Source: Rhodosalinus sp041365695 (GTDB lineage Bacteria > Pseudomonadota > Alphaproteobacteria > Rhodobacterales > Rhodobacteraceae). Taken from it: DNA of 64,000 bases. The stretch spans positions 134,881 through 198,880 of the forward strand of contig NZ_JBGFSJ010000007.1 in NCBI RefSeq assembly GCF_041365695.1. Direction: 5' to 3'. The notes beneath the pieces are model-generated. The model was not told the DNA's origin. It did not search any database and saw only the letters and a program-made list of their open reading frames with translations. Made by a program: the position numbers and the translations under genes. This document shows positions 17,223 through 24,806 of the stretch, in pieces. Each line of letters begins with the position of its first letter. Position 1 is the stretch's first letter.

Positions 17223-18787
17223 CACGCCACCTCCCTCAGCTTGAAGCGCTGGATCTTGCCGGTCGCGGTCTTGGGCAGGTCCTCCACCACCTCGATCCAG
17301 CGAGGGTATTTCCATTTGCCGATGCGCGCCTTGACGAACTCCCTGAGCTCCTCGGCGAGCGCGGCGCCGTCCTGCCCGGCCTTCGGCACGATGAAGGCCC
17401 GGGGCTTTTCCAGCCCGTTCTCGTCACGCCCCGCCACCACCGCGGCCTCCAGCACGCCCGGATGCGCGACGAGCGCCTGTTCCACCTCGAAAGGCGAGAC
17501 CCAGATGCCCGATACCTTGAACATGTCGTCGGTGCGCCCGCAGTAGACGTAGCGCCCCTCCGACGTGACCTCGTACTTGTCGCCGGTGCGCGTCCACTCG
17601 CCCTCGAAGGTGGTGCGCGACTTGCGGCGCTTGTTCCAGTAGCCCTCGGCGGCGGAGTGCCCGGAGACCAGAAGCTCCCCGATCTCGCCGGTTGCGGTGA
17701 TCTCCCGCCCGTCCTCGTCCACGAGCCTGAGCTCGTATCCCGGCACGGCCCGGCCGGAGGTGCCGTAGACGACGTCGCCGGGGCGGTTCGACAGGAAGAT
17801 GTGCAGCATCTCCGTGGAGCCCACGCCGTCGAGGATGTCCACCCCGAAGAGCGCGCGCCAGCGCTTGCCGATCTCCTCGGGCAGCGCCTCGCCGGCGGAG
17901 ATGCAGCGCCGGAGCGGCACCTCGGGCGCGCCCCCCTGCCCCTCCAGATGCGCGACCGTGGCGGCGTAGAGCGTGGGCACGCCGCAGAAGACGGTGGGCT
18001 TTTCCTCGGAGAGGATGCGCACCGCCACCTCCGGCGTCGGGCGGCCGTTGAAAAGCACCGTGGTCGCGCCCGCCGACATCGGGAAGGTCATCGCGTTGCC
18101 CAGCCCGTAGGCGAAGAAGAACTTGGCCACCGAATAGACCGTGTCGGCCTCCTCTATCCCGAGGACCTCGGCGCCGTAGGTATCCGCGGTGTAACGCAGG
18201 CTGTGATGGACATGGCGCACGCCCTTGGGCTGGCCCGTGGAGCCCGAGGAATAGAGCCAGAAGGCGACCTCGTCCGCGTCTGCCTCCACCGCGGGCACCG
18301 GCGCGGCATCGCCGAGGAAGCTGTCCCAGGACTCGCTCCGGGCCGGGCCGGTCTCCACCCCGGCGGGCGCATCACCCAGCACGACCAGATGGCGCAGGTA
18401 GGGATTGCCGGAGAGCGCGGGCGACACCGTCTCCAGAAGCTCGGCCGAGACGAAGAGCACCGAGGCGCGGCAATCGCGCAGGATCACGTTGTAGACATCC
18501 GGCGCAAGCAGCGTGTTGAGCGGGATCGGGATCACGCCCGCCTTGAGGCATCCCCAGAAGATCTGCGGAAACTCGATCTGGTCGAGGACCAGCATGGCGG
18601 CCCGCTCCTCGCGGCGATGTCCGGCGCGCGAGAGCGCCGCCGCGACCCGCCCCGACGCCTCGGCGAGATCGCCATAGCTGAGCTTGCGCCCCGTGCCGAA
18701 GGCCTCGCGGAAGGCGGTCTTCGCGCCGCGGCCCTCCGTCACGTGCCGGTCCACGAACCAGCTTGCGGCGTTCTCGTTTGCGCTCAT
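17222..18787 (-). CDS. bclA: Benzoate-CoA ligase
   Basis: This 521-residue ANL-superfamily enzyme activates benzoate to benzoyl-CoA with ATP, the first step of the box pathway and the source of the BoxR inducer. Motifs include the P-loop YSSGSTGQPKGVRHVHHS (about 188-205) and a TRTGDKY hinge region. SGIWVSPFEVEQALVAHPGV follows, and the catalytic lysine lies in DLPKTATGKIQRFKLRE. The AKFFFAYGLGNAMTFP block is typical of benzoate-specific ligases. It follows DUF4863 by 45 bases and is coupled to the downstream hydrolase. Confidence 0.95.
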   Translation of the reverse strand: MSANENAASWFVDRHVTEGRGAKTAFREAFGTGRKLSYGDLAEASGRVAAALSRAGHRREERAAMLVLDQIEFPQIFWGCLKAGVIPIPLNTLLAPDVYNVILRDCRASVLFVSAELLETVSPALSGNPYLRHLVVLGDAPAGVETGPARSESWDSFLGDAAPVPAVEADADEVAFWLYSSGSTGQPKGVRHVHHSLRYTADTYGAEVLGIEEADTVYSVAKFFFAYGLGNAMTFPMSAGATTVLFNGRPTPEVAVRILSEEKPTVFCGVPTLYAATVAHLEGQGGAPEVPLRRCISAGEALPEEIGKRWRALFGVDILDGVGSTEMLHIFLSNRPGDVVYGTSGRAVPGYELRLVDEDGREITATGEIGELLVSGHSAAEGYWNKRRKSRTTFEGEWTRTGDKYEVTSEGRYVYCGRTDDMFKVSGIWVSPFEVEQALVAHPGVLEAAVVAGRDENGLEKPRAFIVPKAGQDGAALAEELREFVKARIGKWKYPRWIEVVEDLPKTATGKIQRFKLREVA

Positions 18788-18832
18788 GCCTCGGCCCTCC
18801 CCTGCCGATGCGGCGCCCGGATGACGGGCGCG

Positions 18833-19300
18833 TCAGTTTCCGGTGAATTCGATCGCGCCCTCGGGCAGGAGGTAAAGCACGTGCGCGTCGCCTCCCCGGA
18901 CGGTCGGATGGTGGTCGGTGCCCGGTTCGTAGACGTACCAGCCCTCGGTCCAGCCATCGAAGGCGGGCGCGCCGTCGATGGCCATCACCGCGCCAATCTC
19001 TCCGTTGGGGTGCACGTGGTGGGGGCCCTTCACGTCCTTCATGCGCACCACGTCCACCGAGAAGCCGCCCGCCTCGGCGCCGGGGCGGATCGCGCGGCCG
19101 AACTTGATACCGCCGGCCTCGCGCCCCATCAGCCACCCTTCGGCCTCGCCCTCGGCGCAAAGCGTCTTGAGCCGGGCGAAGGTCTCGCCGCCGGCGGGAT
19201 AGGTTTCGTTGAGATATGCGGCGAGCGCATCGTCCAGAGGGCGACCCTCGATGTCGCGGGCGACCCGGCCCACCACCTCGGCGAAATCCGCAGCTGACAT
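18833..19300 (-). CDS. DUF4863 family protein (4-hydroxylaminobenzoate-lyase-like fold)
   Basis: This 155-residue protein has cupin-like features: VDVVRMKDVKGPHHVHPNGE with candidate metal ligands His-x-His and Glu, then YEPGTDHHPTVRGGDAHVLYLLPEGAIEFTG. DUF4863 proteins are frequent in box clusters. From memory, one relative, PnbB, is a 4-hydroxylaminobenzoate lyase from nitrobenzoate degradation. Whether this protein acts on an aromatic acid here is not known. It is the first gene of the ligase transcription unit, directly downstream of the TGCA array, with GGAGGAG upstream of its ATG. Confidence 0.8.
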   Translation of the reverse strand: MSAADFAEVVGRVARDIEGRPLDDALAAYLNETYPAGGETFARLKTLCAEGEAEGWLMGREAGGIKFGRAIRPGAEAGGFSVDVVRMKDVKGPHHVHPNGEIGAVMAIDGAPAFDGWTEGWYVYEPGTDHHPTVRGGDAHVLYLLPEGAIEFTGN

Positions 19301-19344
19301 GGCTCTCCTCCCTGTCTGACGCAGAATCGAATTATGCTTTATAG

Positions 19345-19399
19345 TGCATTAATACGTCCGACGCGCAAGCCTTGCACAACTGTTTTGCATTTTTTTGCA
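19345..19399 (-). promoter_or_regulatory. BoxR operator array at the DUF4863-bcl promoter
   Basis: Four TGCA palindromes occur within 55 bases at 19345, 19373, 19386 and 19396. The last two form TGCA-TTTTTT-TGCA, the same N6 spacing as at boxC. The region also contains -10-like sequences when read leftward (TATAAA, CATAAT near 19331-19345). TGCA repeats are the established recognition elements of BzdR/BoxR. The array is 45 to 100 bases upstream of the DUF4863 start, where a repressor would overlap the promoter. Confidence 0.75.
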
Positions 19400-19489
19400 C
19401 ACTCCACGCCGGCGAGCGGCTTCCGGCGCCCGCCGGCTGGAGCGTCACGAGGGGGGGGGTGAGCCAGACCCTGGCTTCGCGCCGGCACG

Positions 19490-19523
19490 AAAAAGGGCCG
19501 CGCCCCCGGAAGGAACGCGGCCC
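19490..19523 (-). terminator. Rho-independent terminator after hppD
   Basis: Read leftward, an 8-bp stem (GGGCCGCG / CGCGGCCC) with a loop of about 13 bases is followed by TTTTTC. It lies 22 bases after the hppD stop and insulates the downstream box promoter from hppD transcription. Confidence 0.85.
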
Positions 19524-19545
19524 GCAAGGTCGGTGCTCCGGCGGC

Positions 19546-20643
19546 TTATTCCGCCGCCTGGATCTCGCCGGACTCGATCTGCTCGCGCTCGATCGACTCG
19601 AAGAGCGCCTTGAAGTTGCCCTCGCCGAAGCCGTCATCGCCCTTCCTTTGAATGAACTCGAAGAAGATCGGGCCGATCACGGTCCTGGAGAAGATCTGCA
19701 GCAGGATCCTCGTCTCGCCCCCGTCCACGACGCCCTCGCCGTCGATCAGGATGCCGTGCGTCTTCATCCGGTCCACGGGCTCCTCGTGGCCCTGCACGCG
19801 GTCGTGGCTGAGGTCATAGTAGGTGTCCGGCGGCGCCGGCATGAAGCGGATGCCGCGCTCGGCGATGACGTCGGTCGAGCCGTAGATGTCCTCCGTGCCC
19901 ACGGCGATGTGCTGGATGCCCTCGCCGTTGTACTTCTTGAGGTAGGACACGATCTGCCCGGTCTCGCCGCGGTCCTCGTTGATCGGGATGCGGATCTTGC
20001 CGTCGGGCGAGGTCAGCGCGCGGCTGTAGAGGCCGGTGAACTTGCCCTCGATGTCGAAGAAGCGGATCTCGCGGAAGTTGAAGAGCTTGCCGTAGAACTC
20101 GAACCACTTGTCCATGTTGCCGCGGTAGACGTTGTGGGTCAGGTGGTCGAGGTAGTAGAAGCCCACGCCCCGCGGCTTCGACGGGGCGAGCCACTCGAAT
20201 TCCGCGTTGTAGGGCGAGGTCTCGTAGTAATCCTCGATGAAGTAGATGAGCGAGCCCCCGATGCCCTTGATCGCCGGCACGTCCATCGTCTTGTCGCGGC
20301 CCTCGTAGGGCTCGGCGCCCATCTTCACCGCGTGCTCGAAGGCGTGCTGCGCGTCCACCACGCGCCAGCCCATCGCGGGGGCGCAGGGGCCGTGCTCCTC
20401 GACGAAGCGCGACGCGAAGCTGCCGGGCTCGGCGTTGACGATGTAGGTGATGTCGCCCTGCTGCCAGAGCTCGATGTTCTTCGACTTGTGCCGGCCGACG
20501 AGCGCGTAGCCCATTTTCGCGAAGAGGTCGCGAAGCGCCTGCGGGTCGGGATGCGCGAATTCCACGAACTCGAACCCGTCGGTGCCGGCAGGGTTCGCCT
20601 CGGTGATCTGCGCCTTGGGCGCGTCGTGCGGGAAAGGTCCCAT
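19546..20643 (-). CDS. hppD: 4-hydroxyphenylpyruvate dioxygenase
   Basis: HPPD converts 4-hydroxyphenylpyruvate to homogentisate in tyrosine breakdown, in the cytoplasm. The 365-residue protein shows the three Fe(II) ligands: His167 in YLDHLTHNV, His245 in GIQHIAVGT and Glu329 in FFEFIQRKGDDGFGEGN. The C-terminal QRKGDDGFGEGNFKALFES block is diagnostic. The ATG at 20643 follows GAGGAG; an upstream in-frame start would precede this signal. A divergently encoded Lrp/AsnC regulator is the likely controller. The homogentisate dioxygenase and later pathway genes are not in the window. Confidence 0.97.
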   Translation of the reverse strand: MGPFPHDAPKAQITEANPAGTDGFEFVEFAHPDPQALRDLFAKMGYALVGRHKSKNIELWQQGDITYIVNAEPGSFASRFVEEHGPCAPAMGWRVVDAQHAFEHAVKMGAEPYEGRDKTMDVPAIKGIGGSLIYFIEDYYETSPYNAEFEWLAPSKPRGVGFYYLDHLTHNVYRGNMDKWFEFYGKLFNFREIRFFDIEGKFTGLYSRALTSPDGKIRIPINEDRGETGQIVSYLKKYNGEGIQHIAVGTEDIYGSTDVIAERGIRFMPAPPDTYYDLSHDRVQGHEEPVDRMKTHGILIDGEGVVDGGETRILLQIFSRTVIGPIFFEFIQRKGDDGFGEGNFKALFESIEREQIESGEIQAAE

Positions 20644-20739
20644 CTGCGTCTCCTCCTCGATCGATCCTGTCGCGTTTCGTCGCACAGTATCGCACCACGA
20701 ACGCCGCTTCTGCGCATTCTGCCAGTTCTCGCGCCTTCA

Positions 20740-20751
20740 TTTCGCGCGAAA
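20740..20751. promoter_or_regulatory. 12-bp palindrome between hppD and the Lrp/AsnC gene
   Basis: TTTCGCGCGAAA is a perfect palindrome about 39 bases upstream of the regulator ATG and about 97 upstream of hppD. Lrp/AsnC regulators often bind symmetric sites in such divergent regions. The assignment as an operator is inference. Confidence 0.4.
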
Positions 20752-20789
20752 CCCGCATTATGCTGCCTTGAAATGCAGGGGCCACGCAT

Positions 20790-21245
20790 ATGCTGGACCG
20801 AACCGATCTACGCCTTCTCGACGCGCTTCAGTCCGACGCGCACCTGACCGCGCAGGAGCTCGGCGAACGGCTTAACCTCTCGCCCAGCCAGGCCGGCCGC
20901 CGGCGCCAGAAACTGGAGGCGGAAGGCTACATTCGGGGCTACGCGGCTCGTCTCGACGCCGAACGGCTGGGACTGATCGTGCAGGCCTTCGTGCAGGTGG
21001 AACTCGCCCGCCACGGCCCCGAGCAGTCGGCGGGCTTCGCGCGCCTCGTCTCCACCCGGCCCGAAATCGTGAGCGCATGGACACTGACCGGCGAAGCGGA
21101 CTACCTTCTTCGGGTATACTGCCCCGATCTTCACGCGCTGAACCGACTCATCCACGACGTGCTTCTCGCCCACCCCGCCGTGGCACGGGTGCGCAGCCAG
21201 ATCGTCATGGACCAGCTGAAGCGCGACGCGCCGCTACCGACCTGA
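20790..21245 (+). CDS. Lrp/AsnC family transcriptional regulator
   Basis: This 151-residue protein has an N-terminal winged helix-turn-helix (LDRTDLRLLDALQSDAHLTA, LSPSQAGRRRQKLEAEG) and a C-terminal RAM/AsnC effector domain containing WTLTGEADYLLRVYCPDLHAL. Such proteins usually sense an amino acid or a related metabolite. Divergence from hppD suggests control of tyrosine or homogentisate metabolism. The stop is 25 bases before the CPA2 antiporter, so the two may be co-transcribed. Confidence 0.9.
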   Translation: MLDRTDLRLLDALQSDAHLTAQELGERLNLSPSQAGRRRQKLEAEGYIRGYAARLDAERLGLIVQAFVQVELARHGPEQSAGFARLVSTRPEIVSAWTLTGEADYLLRVYCPDLHALNRLIHDVLLAHPAVARVRSQIVMDQLKRDAPLPT

Positions 21246-21270
21246 GAACCGCAACGGGACCCGCACCCGA

Positions 21271-23139
21271 ATGGAACACTTCCTGCTCCAGGCCTCGATC
21301 TACCTTGCCGCGGCGGTCATCGCGGTACCCATCGCGTCTCGGCTCGGTTTCGGCTCCGTGCTGGGCTACCTCGCAGCGGGCATCGTGATCGGACCCGCGC
21401 TGGGTCTCGTCGGGGCGGATACCGAGGAGCTTCAGCATTTCGCCGAATTCGGCGTGGTGATGATGCTCTTTCTCATCGGGCTCGAGCTCGAGCCGAGGGC
21501 GCTGTGGAACATGCGCCACAAGCTTCTGGGGCTCGGCGGGCTGCAGATCGCCATCACCATGGCGCTGGTCGCGGGCGGCGCGATGGCCGCGGGCCTTGCA
21601 TGGAACGTGGCGATCGCGCTCGGCATGATCTTCGCGCTCTCCTCCACCGCGATCGTGCTCCAGACGCTGTCGGAGAAGGGCCTGATCCAGACCGCGGGCG
21701 GGCGCTCGGCCTTCTCGGTCCTGCTCATGCAGGACATCGCGGTGATCCCGATGCTGGCGCTGCTGCCGCTTCTCGCACTGCAGGGCGCCGCAGGCGGGGC
21801 GGAGCACGCCTCGGTCGAGCATGGCGAGGCCCTCGGACACGCCGGCGGCATGTCTCTCGTCGCCGACCTGCCCGGATGGGCATCGACGCTGGTCACGCTG
21901 GGCGCCGTCGGCGCGATCATCCTCACGGGCGTCTACGCGACGCGGCCGGTCTTTCGCTTCATCCACGCCGCACGACTGCGCGAGATGTACACCGCGCTGG
22001 CGCTTCTCATCGTGGTCGGGATCGCCTCGCTCATGACGCTCGTGGGGCTGTCGCCTGCGCTGGGCACGTTCCTTGCCGGCGTGGTGCTCGCCAACTCGGA
22101 ATTCCGCCACGAGCTCGAGTCGGATATCGAGCCCTTCAAGGGCCTGCTGCTGGGGCTTTTCTTCATCACCGTCGGGGCCGGGATCAACTTCGAGGTCCTG
22201 CTCGGCGCGCCCGCGCTCATTCTGGGGCTCACGCTGGGCCTGATCGTGTTGAAGGGCGCGGTGCTTTACGGCCTCGGCCTCGCCTTTCGCCTCAAGGGCC
22301 GCGAGCAGTGGCTTTTCACGCTGAGCCTCGCCCAGGCGGGGGAATTCGGCTTCGTGCTGACCTCCTTCTCGGTGCAGACGGGTGTGCTGGAGCGGACGCT
22401 CTCGCAACAGGTGCTGCTGGTGATCGCGTTGTCGATGCTGGCCACGCCGCTTCTGTTTCTCCTCCATGACTGGCTGGCGAAACGCCATGCCGAGGGGCGC
22501 GAGCCGGTCGAACCCGACGAGATCGACGAGAGCGGGCCGGTCATCATCGCCGGGATCGGACGGTTCGGGCAGATCGTGAACCGGCTGGTGCAGTCCACCG
22601 GCTACAACACCGTCGTGCTCGATCACGACATGAAGACGATCCAACTCATGCGGCGCTTCGGCTTCAAGGGGTTCTTCGGGGATCCGACCCGGCCCGAGCT
22701 TCTGCATGCCGCGGGGCTGAAGAACGCCAAGGTGCTGGTCGCGGCGCTCGACGATCCGGAGGCATCCACGCGCCTTGTCGCCTATGCCCGGCGCGAGCGG
22801 CCGGACCTGCATATCATCGCCCGTGCGCGCGACCGCACCCACGTCTTCCACCTCTACCGCGCCGGGGCCAACGACATCGTGCGCGAGATGTTCGACGGCT
22901 CGCTGCGGGCCGGGCGCTACGTGCTGGAAAACATCGGCCTGACCGAATTCGAGGCGGCCGAAGCCGAGAAGACCTTCTACCGGCACGACCGCGAGGCGGT
23001 GCGGGAACTCGCCAAGGTCTGGGATCCGGATATCCCGCCGTCGGAGAACGAGGCCTACATCGCCCGCGCGCGCGAGCTCGAGCGCGACCTAGAAACCCAG
23101 CTCACGGAACTGCTCGAACCCAAGCAGGACGTGGCCTGA
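21271..23139 (+). CDS. CPA2 family cation:proton antiporter with TrkA-N domain (Kef type)
   Basis: This 622-residue protein has a Na+/H+ exchanger-type membrane domain of about 12 helices (residues 1-400). Motifs include GSVLGYLAAGIVIGPALGL, EFGVVMMLFLIGLELEP and SSTAIVLQTLSEKG. A cytoplasmic Rossmann TrkA-N domain follows (about 415-530; VIIAGIGRFGQIVNRLV), with a charged tail after it. The layout matches KefB/KefC/YbaL-type K+ efflux antiporters that respond to nucleotides or glutathione adducts. The transported ion is not certain. No KefF/KefG partner is next to it. Confidence 0.93.
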   Translation: MEHFLLQASIYLAAAVIAVPIASRLGFGSVLGYLAAGIVIGPALGLVGADTEELQHFAEFGVVMMLFLIGLELEPRALWNMRHKLLGLGGLQIAITMALVAGGAMAAGLAWNVAIALGMIFALSSTAIVLQTLSEKGLIQTAGGRSAFSVLLMQDIAVIPMLALLPLLALQGAAGGAEHASVEHGEALGHAGGMSLVADLPGWASTLVTLGAVGAIILTGVYATRPVFRFIHAARLREMYTALALLIVVGIASLMTLVGLSPALGTFLAGVVLANSEFRHELESDIEPFKGLLLGLFFITVGAGINFEVLLGAPALILGLTLGLIVLKGAVLYGLGLAFRLKGREQWLFTLSLAQAGEFGFVLTSFSVQTGVLERTLSQQVLLVIALSMLATPLLFLLHDWLAKRHAEGREPVEPDEIDESGPVIIAGIGRFGQIVNRLVQSTGYNTVVLDHDMKTIQLMRRFGFKGFFGDPTRPELLHAAGLKNAKVLVAALDDPEASTRLVAYARRERPDLHIIARARDRTHVFHLYRAGANDIVREMFDGSLRAGRYVLENIGLTEFEAAEAEKTFYRHDREAVRELAKVWDPDIPPSENEAYIARARELERDLETQLTELLEPKQDVA

Positions 23140-23170
23140 CCGGCCCCGCGCCTTCCGTCGCCCCGGCACG

Positions 23171-23197
23171 AAAAAGGGCCGCGGTCTCCCGCGGCCC
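23171..23197 (-). terminator. Rho-independent terminator after carD
   Basis: On the minus strand, a 9-bp stem (GGGCCGCGG / CCGCGGCCC) with a short loop is followed by TTTTT. It lies 23 bases beyond the carD stop. The plus-strand side has no T run, so the antiporter probably ends less efficiently here. Confidence 0.85.
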
Positions 23198-23220
23198 TCG
23201 ACGTGCACTGCAAGGCCTGG

Positions 23221-23730
23221 TCAGGCCGCGCGCGAAAGCAGCACCTCGTCCACCTGGCGCGCGGCGGCCACCTCGTCGCCGCCCGCAACGGCGGCCACTT
23301 CGCGGGTCAGGCGTTCCAGCGCCGCCTCGTAGAGCTGGCGCTCGGAGTAGCTTTGCTCACGCTGATCGTCGGCGCGATGAAGGTCCCGCACGACCTCGGC
23401 GATGGCGATAAGGTCGCCCGAATTGATCTTCTGCTCGTATTCCTGTGCGCGGCGCGACCACATGGCCCGCTTCACCCGCGCCTTGCCTTTCAGCGTGGAC
23501 ATTGCCTTGGACACGACATCCGGCGTCGACAGCGACCGCATCCCGATCTCGGTGGCCTTGTTCGTCGGCACACGCAGGGTCATCTTGTCCTTCTCGAACG
23601 AGATCACGAAAAGCTCAAGCTTGAGGCCGGCGATTTCCTGTTCCTCGATCGAAAGGATCTGCCCGACTCCATGCGCGGGATACACGACGTAATCGTTGGG
23701 ACGGAATTCGATTTTCTTGGTCTTGCTCAT
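23221..23730 (-). CDS. carD: CarD family transcriptional regulator
   Basis: This 169-residue protein has the CarD RNA-polymerase-interaction domain at the N-terminus (FRPNDYVVYPAHGVGQILSI, residues 9-28). A helical DNA-binding C-terminal domain contains the conserved KARVKRAMWSRRAQEYEQKI block. CarD binds RNA polymerase beta and stabilises open complexes, notably at rRNA promoters; it is essential or growth-important in many alphaproteobacteria. The ATG at 23730 gives the normal family N-terminus. It is the last gene of the leftward run from the TPR gene, with 286 bases to fdxA that may hold its own promoter. Confidence 0.95.
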   Translation of the reverse strand: MSKTKKIEFRPNDYVVYPAHGVGQILSIEEQEIAGLKLELFVISFEKDKMTLRVPTNKATEIGMRSLSTPDVVSKAMSTLKGKARVKRAMWSRRAQEYEQKINSGDLIAIAEVVRDLHRADDQREQSYSERQLYEAALERLTREVAAVAGGDEVAAARQVDEVLLSRAA

Positions 23731-24016
23731 GCGGTCCTTCCTCGCGCGCCGCCCGGGCAACGAGCGACAAAAAACGGTCGGAAATATGGGTATATTCCCG
23801 AGCCCGAAGCGTCATATGCGCTGCCGTGACCTACTGAAAACCCTTGCGGGGCGCAGGCCGGGCAACTCAATGTGACAGAAATATAGCACCTTTGGGCGCA
23901 GAATTCCAGCGCGTGCATGTGCAGCATCGAATAAGCAGCGCCACGTCAAATACTTAACGTGGAAACTTCGTGTCCCATAGGCGGCCGCCACGCGACCGCA
24001 GGGGCGAATCGGCCGG

Positions 24017-24355
24017 TCAGCCGCCCTCGCCGGGGGCTTCCGTGAAATACTTGTCGAGCTTGCCCTCCTCGCCGTCGCGCGCGTCGGCTTCGGGCAGCGG
24101 GTCCTTCTTGGTGATGATCACCGGCCAGAGGTCGGAATACTTGCGATTGAACTCGACCCATTTGTCCATGTCCGGCTCGGTGTCGGGGCGGATCGCATCG
24201 GCCGGGCATTCGGGTTCGCAGACGCCGCAGTCGATGCACTCGTCGGGATGGATCACCAGCATCGTCTCGCCCTCGTAGAAACAGTCCACCGGGCAGACTT
24301 CCACGCAGTCGGTGTACTTGCAGGCGATGCAGTTGTCGGTGACGACATAGGTCAT
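24017..24355 (-). CDS. fdxA: Seven-iron ferredoxin
   Basis: This 112-residue protein is a 7Fe ferredoxin of the FdxA family, carrying one [3Fe-4S] and one [4Fe-4S] cluster. The cysteines lie in DNCIACKYTDCVEVCPVDCF (Cys9, 12, 17, 21, 25) and DECIDCGVCEPECP (Cys40, 43, 46, 50). The C-terminal extension with WVEFNRKYSDLWPVITKK is typical of the alphaproteobacterial form. Gene order fdxA-carD is common in Rhodobacterales. The ATG at 24355 fits the family start MTYVVTDNC. Confidence 0.97.
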   Translation of the reverse strand: MTYVVTDNCIACKYTDCVEVCPVDCFYEGETMLVIHPDECIDCGVCEPECPADAIRPDTEPDMDKWVEFNRKYSDLWPVIITKKDPLPEADARDGEEGKLDKYFTEAPGEGG

Positions 24356-24412
24356 GGGGCGGTTCCGGCTTTGTCTCTTCCGGCTCCCAGCTAATCCAGC
24401 CGGGGGGGACAT

Positions 24413-24802
24413 TCAAGCGCCGGGGCCGCGCGTCCGGTCGAAGGCGCGGCGTGCCCGCTTGGTGGGGCGCCCGCCCGGCTCTGGACGCGGGGCGGCGGCG
24501 GCTCCTGGCGCGTCCTCGGCGTCAGGCCCGACCGGGTCGAGATCGTCATAATGCGTCTGCGCCTCGGCGGCGGGCCCGCGCCGCTCGGGCAGGGCCGCGA
24601 CGCGCACCACGCGGATGCGACGGCCCTGCGCAAAGGTCAGCACGTCGCCCGCGCCCACGCCGGTGGCGGGCTTGGTCACCCGGGCGCCGTTCACCCGGCA
24701 ATGCCCGGCGGAAATCTCCCGCGCCGACAGGCTGCGCGTCTTGAAAAAACGCGCCTGCCAGAGCCACTTGTCGAGGCGCTGGGTCGGCCGCGGCCCGTTC
24801 AC
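24413..24802 (-). CDS. S4-domain RNA-binding protein (HslR/Hsp15-like)
   Basis: This 129-residue protein starts TQRLDKWLWQARFFKTRSLSA and carries an S4 domain (about 8-60) with the RNA-binding GHCRVNGARVTKPATGV turn. Hsp15 relatives bind stalled 50S subunits with nascent chains. The C-terminal third is Pro/Arg-rich and ends KRARRAFDRTRG, a likely RNA-binding tail. The start is GTG at 24802, five bases after the helicase stop; no in-frame ATG is suitable. Tight linkage to the helicase suggests a joint role in RNA or ribosome rescue. Confidence 0.88.
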   Translation of the reverse strand: MNGPRPTQRLDKWLWQARFFKTRSLSAREISAGHCRVNGARVTKPATGVGAGDVLTFAQGRRIRVVRVAALPERRGPAAEAQTHYDDLDPVGPDAEDAPGAAAAPRPEPGGRPTKRARRAFDRTRGPGA

Positions 24803-24806
24803 GCCG

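Noticed and set aside
23731..24016. Possible small gene or RNA between fdxA and carD
   Set aside because: The 286 bases have mixed composition, no conserved RNA motif I recognise and no convincing start-stop frame; it is treated as the carD leader/promoter region.
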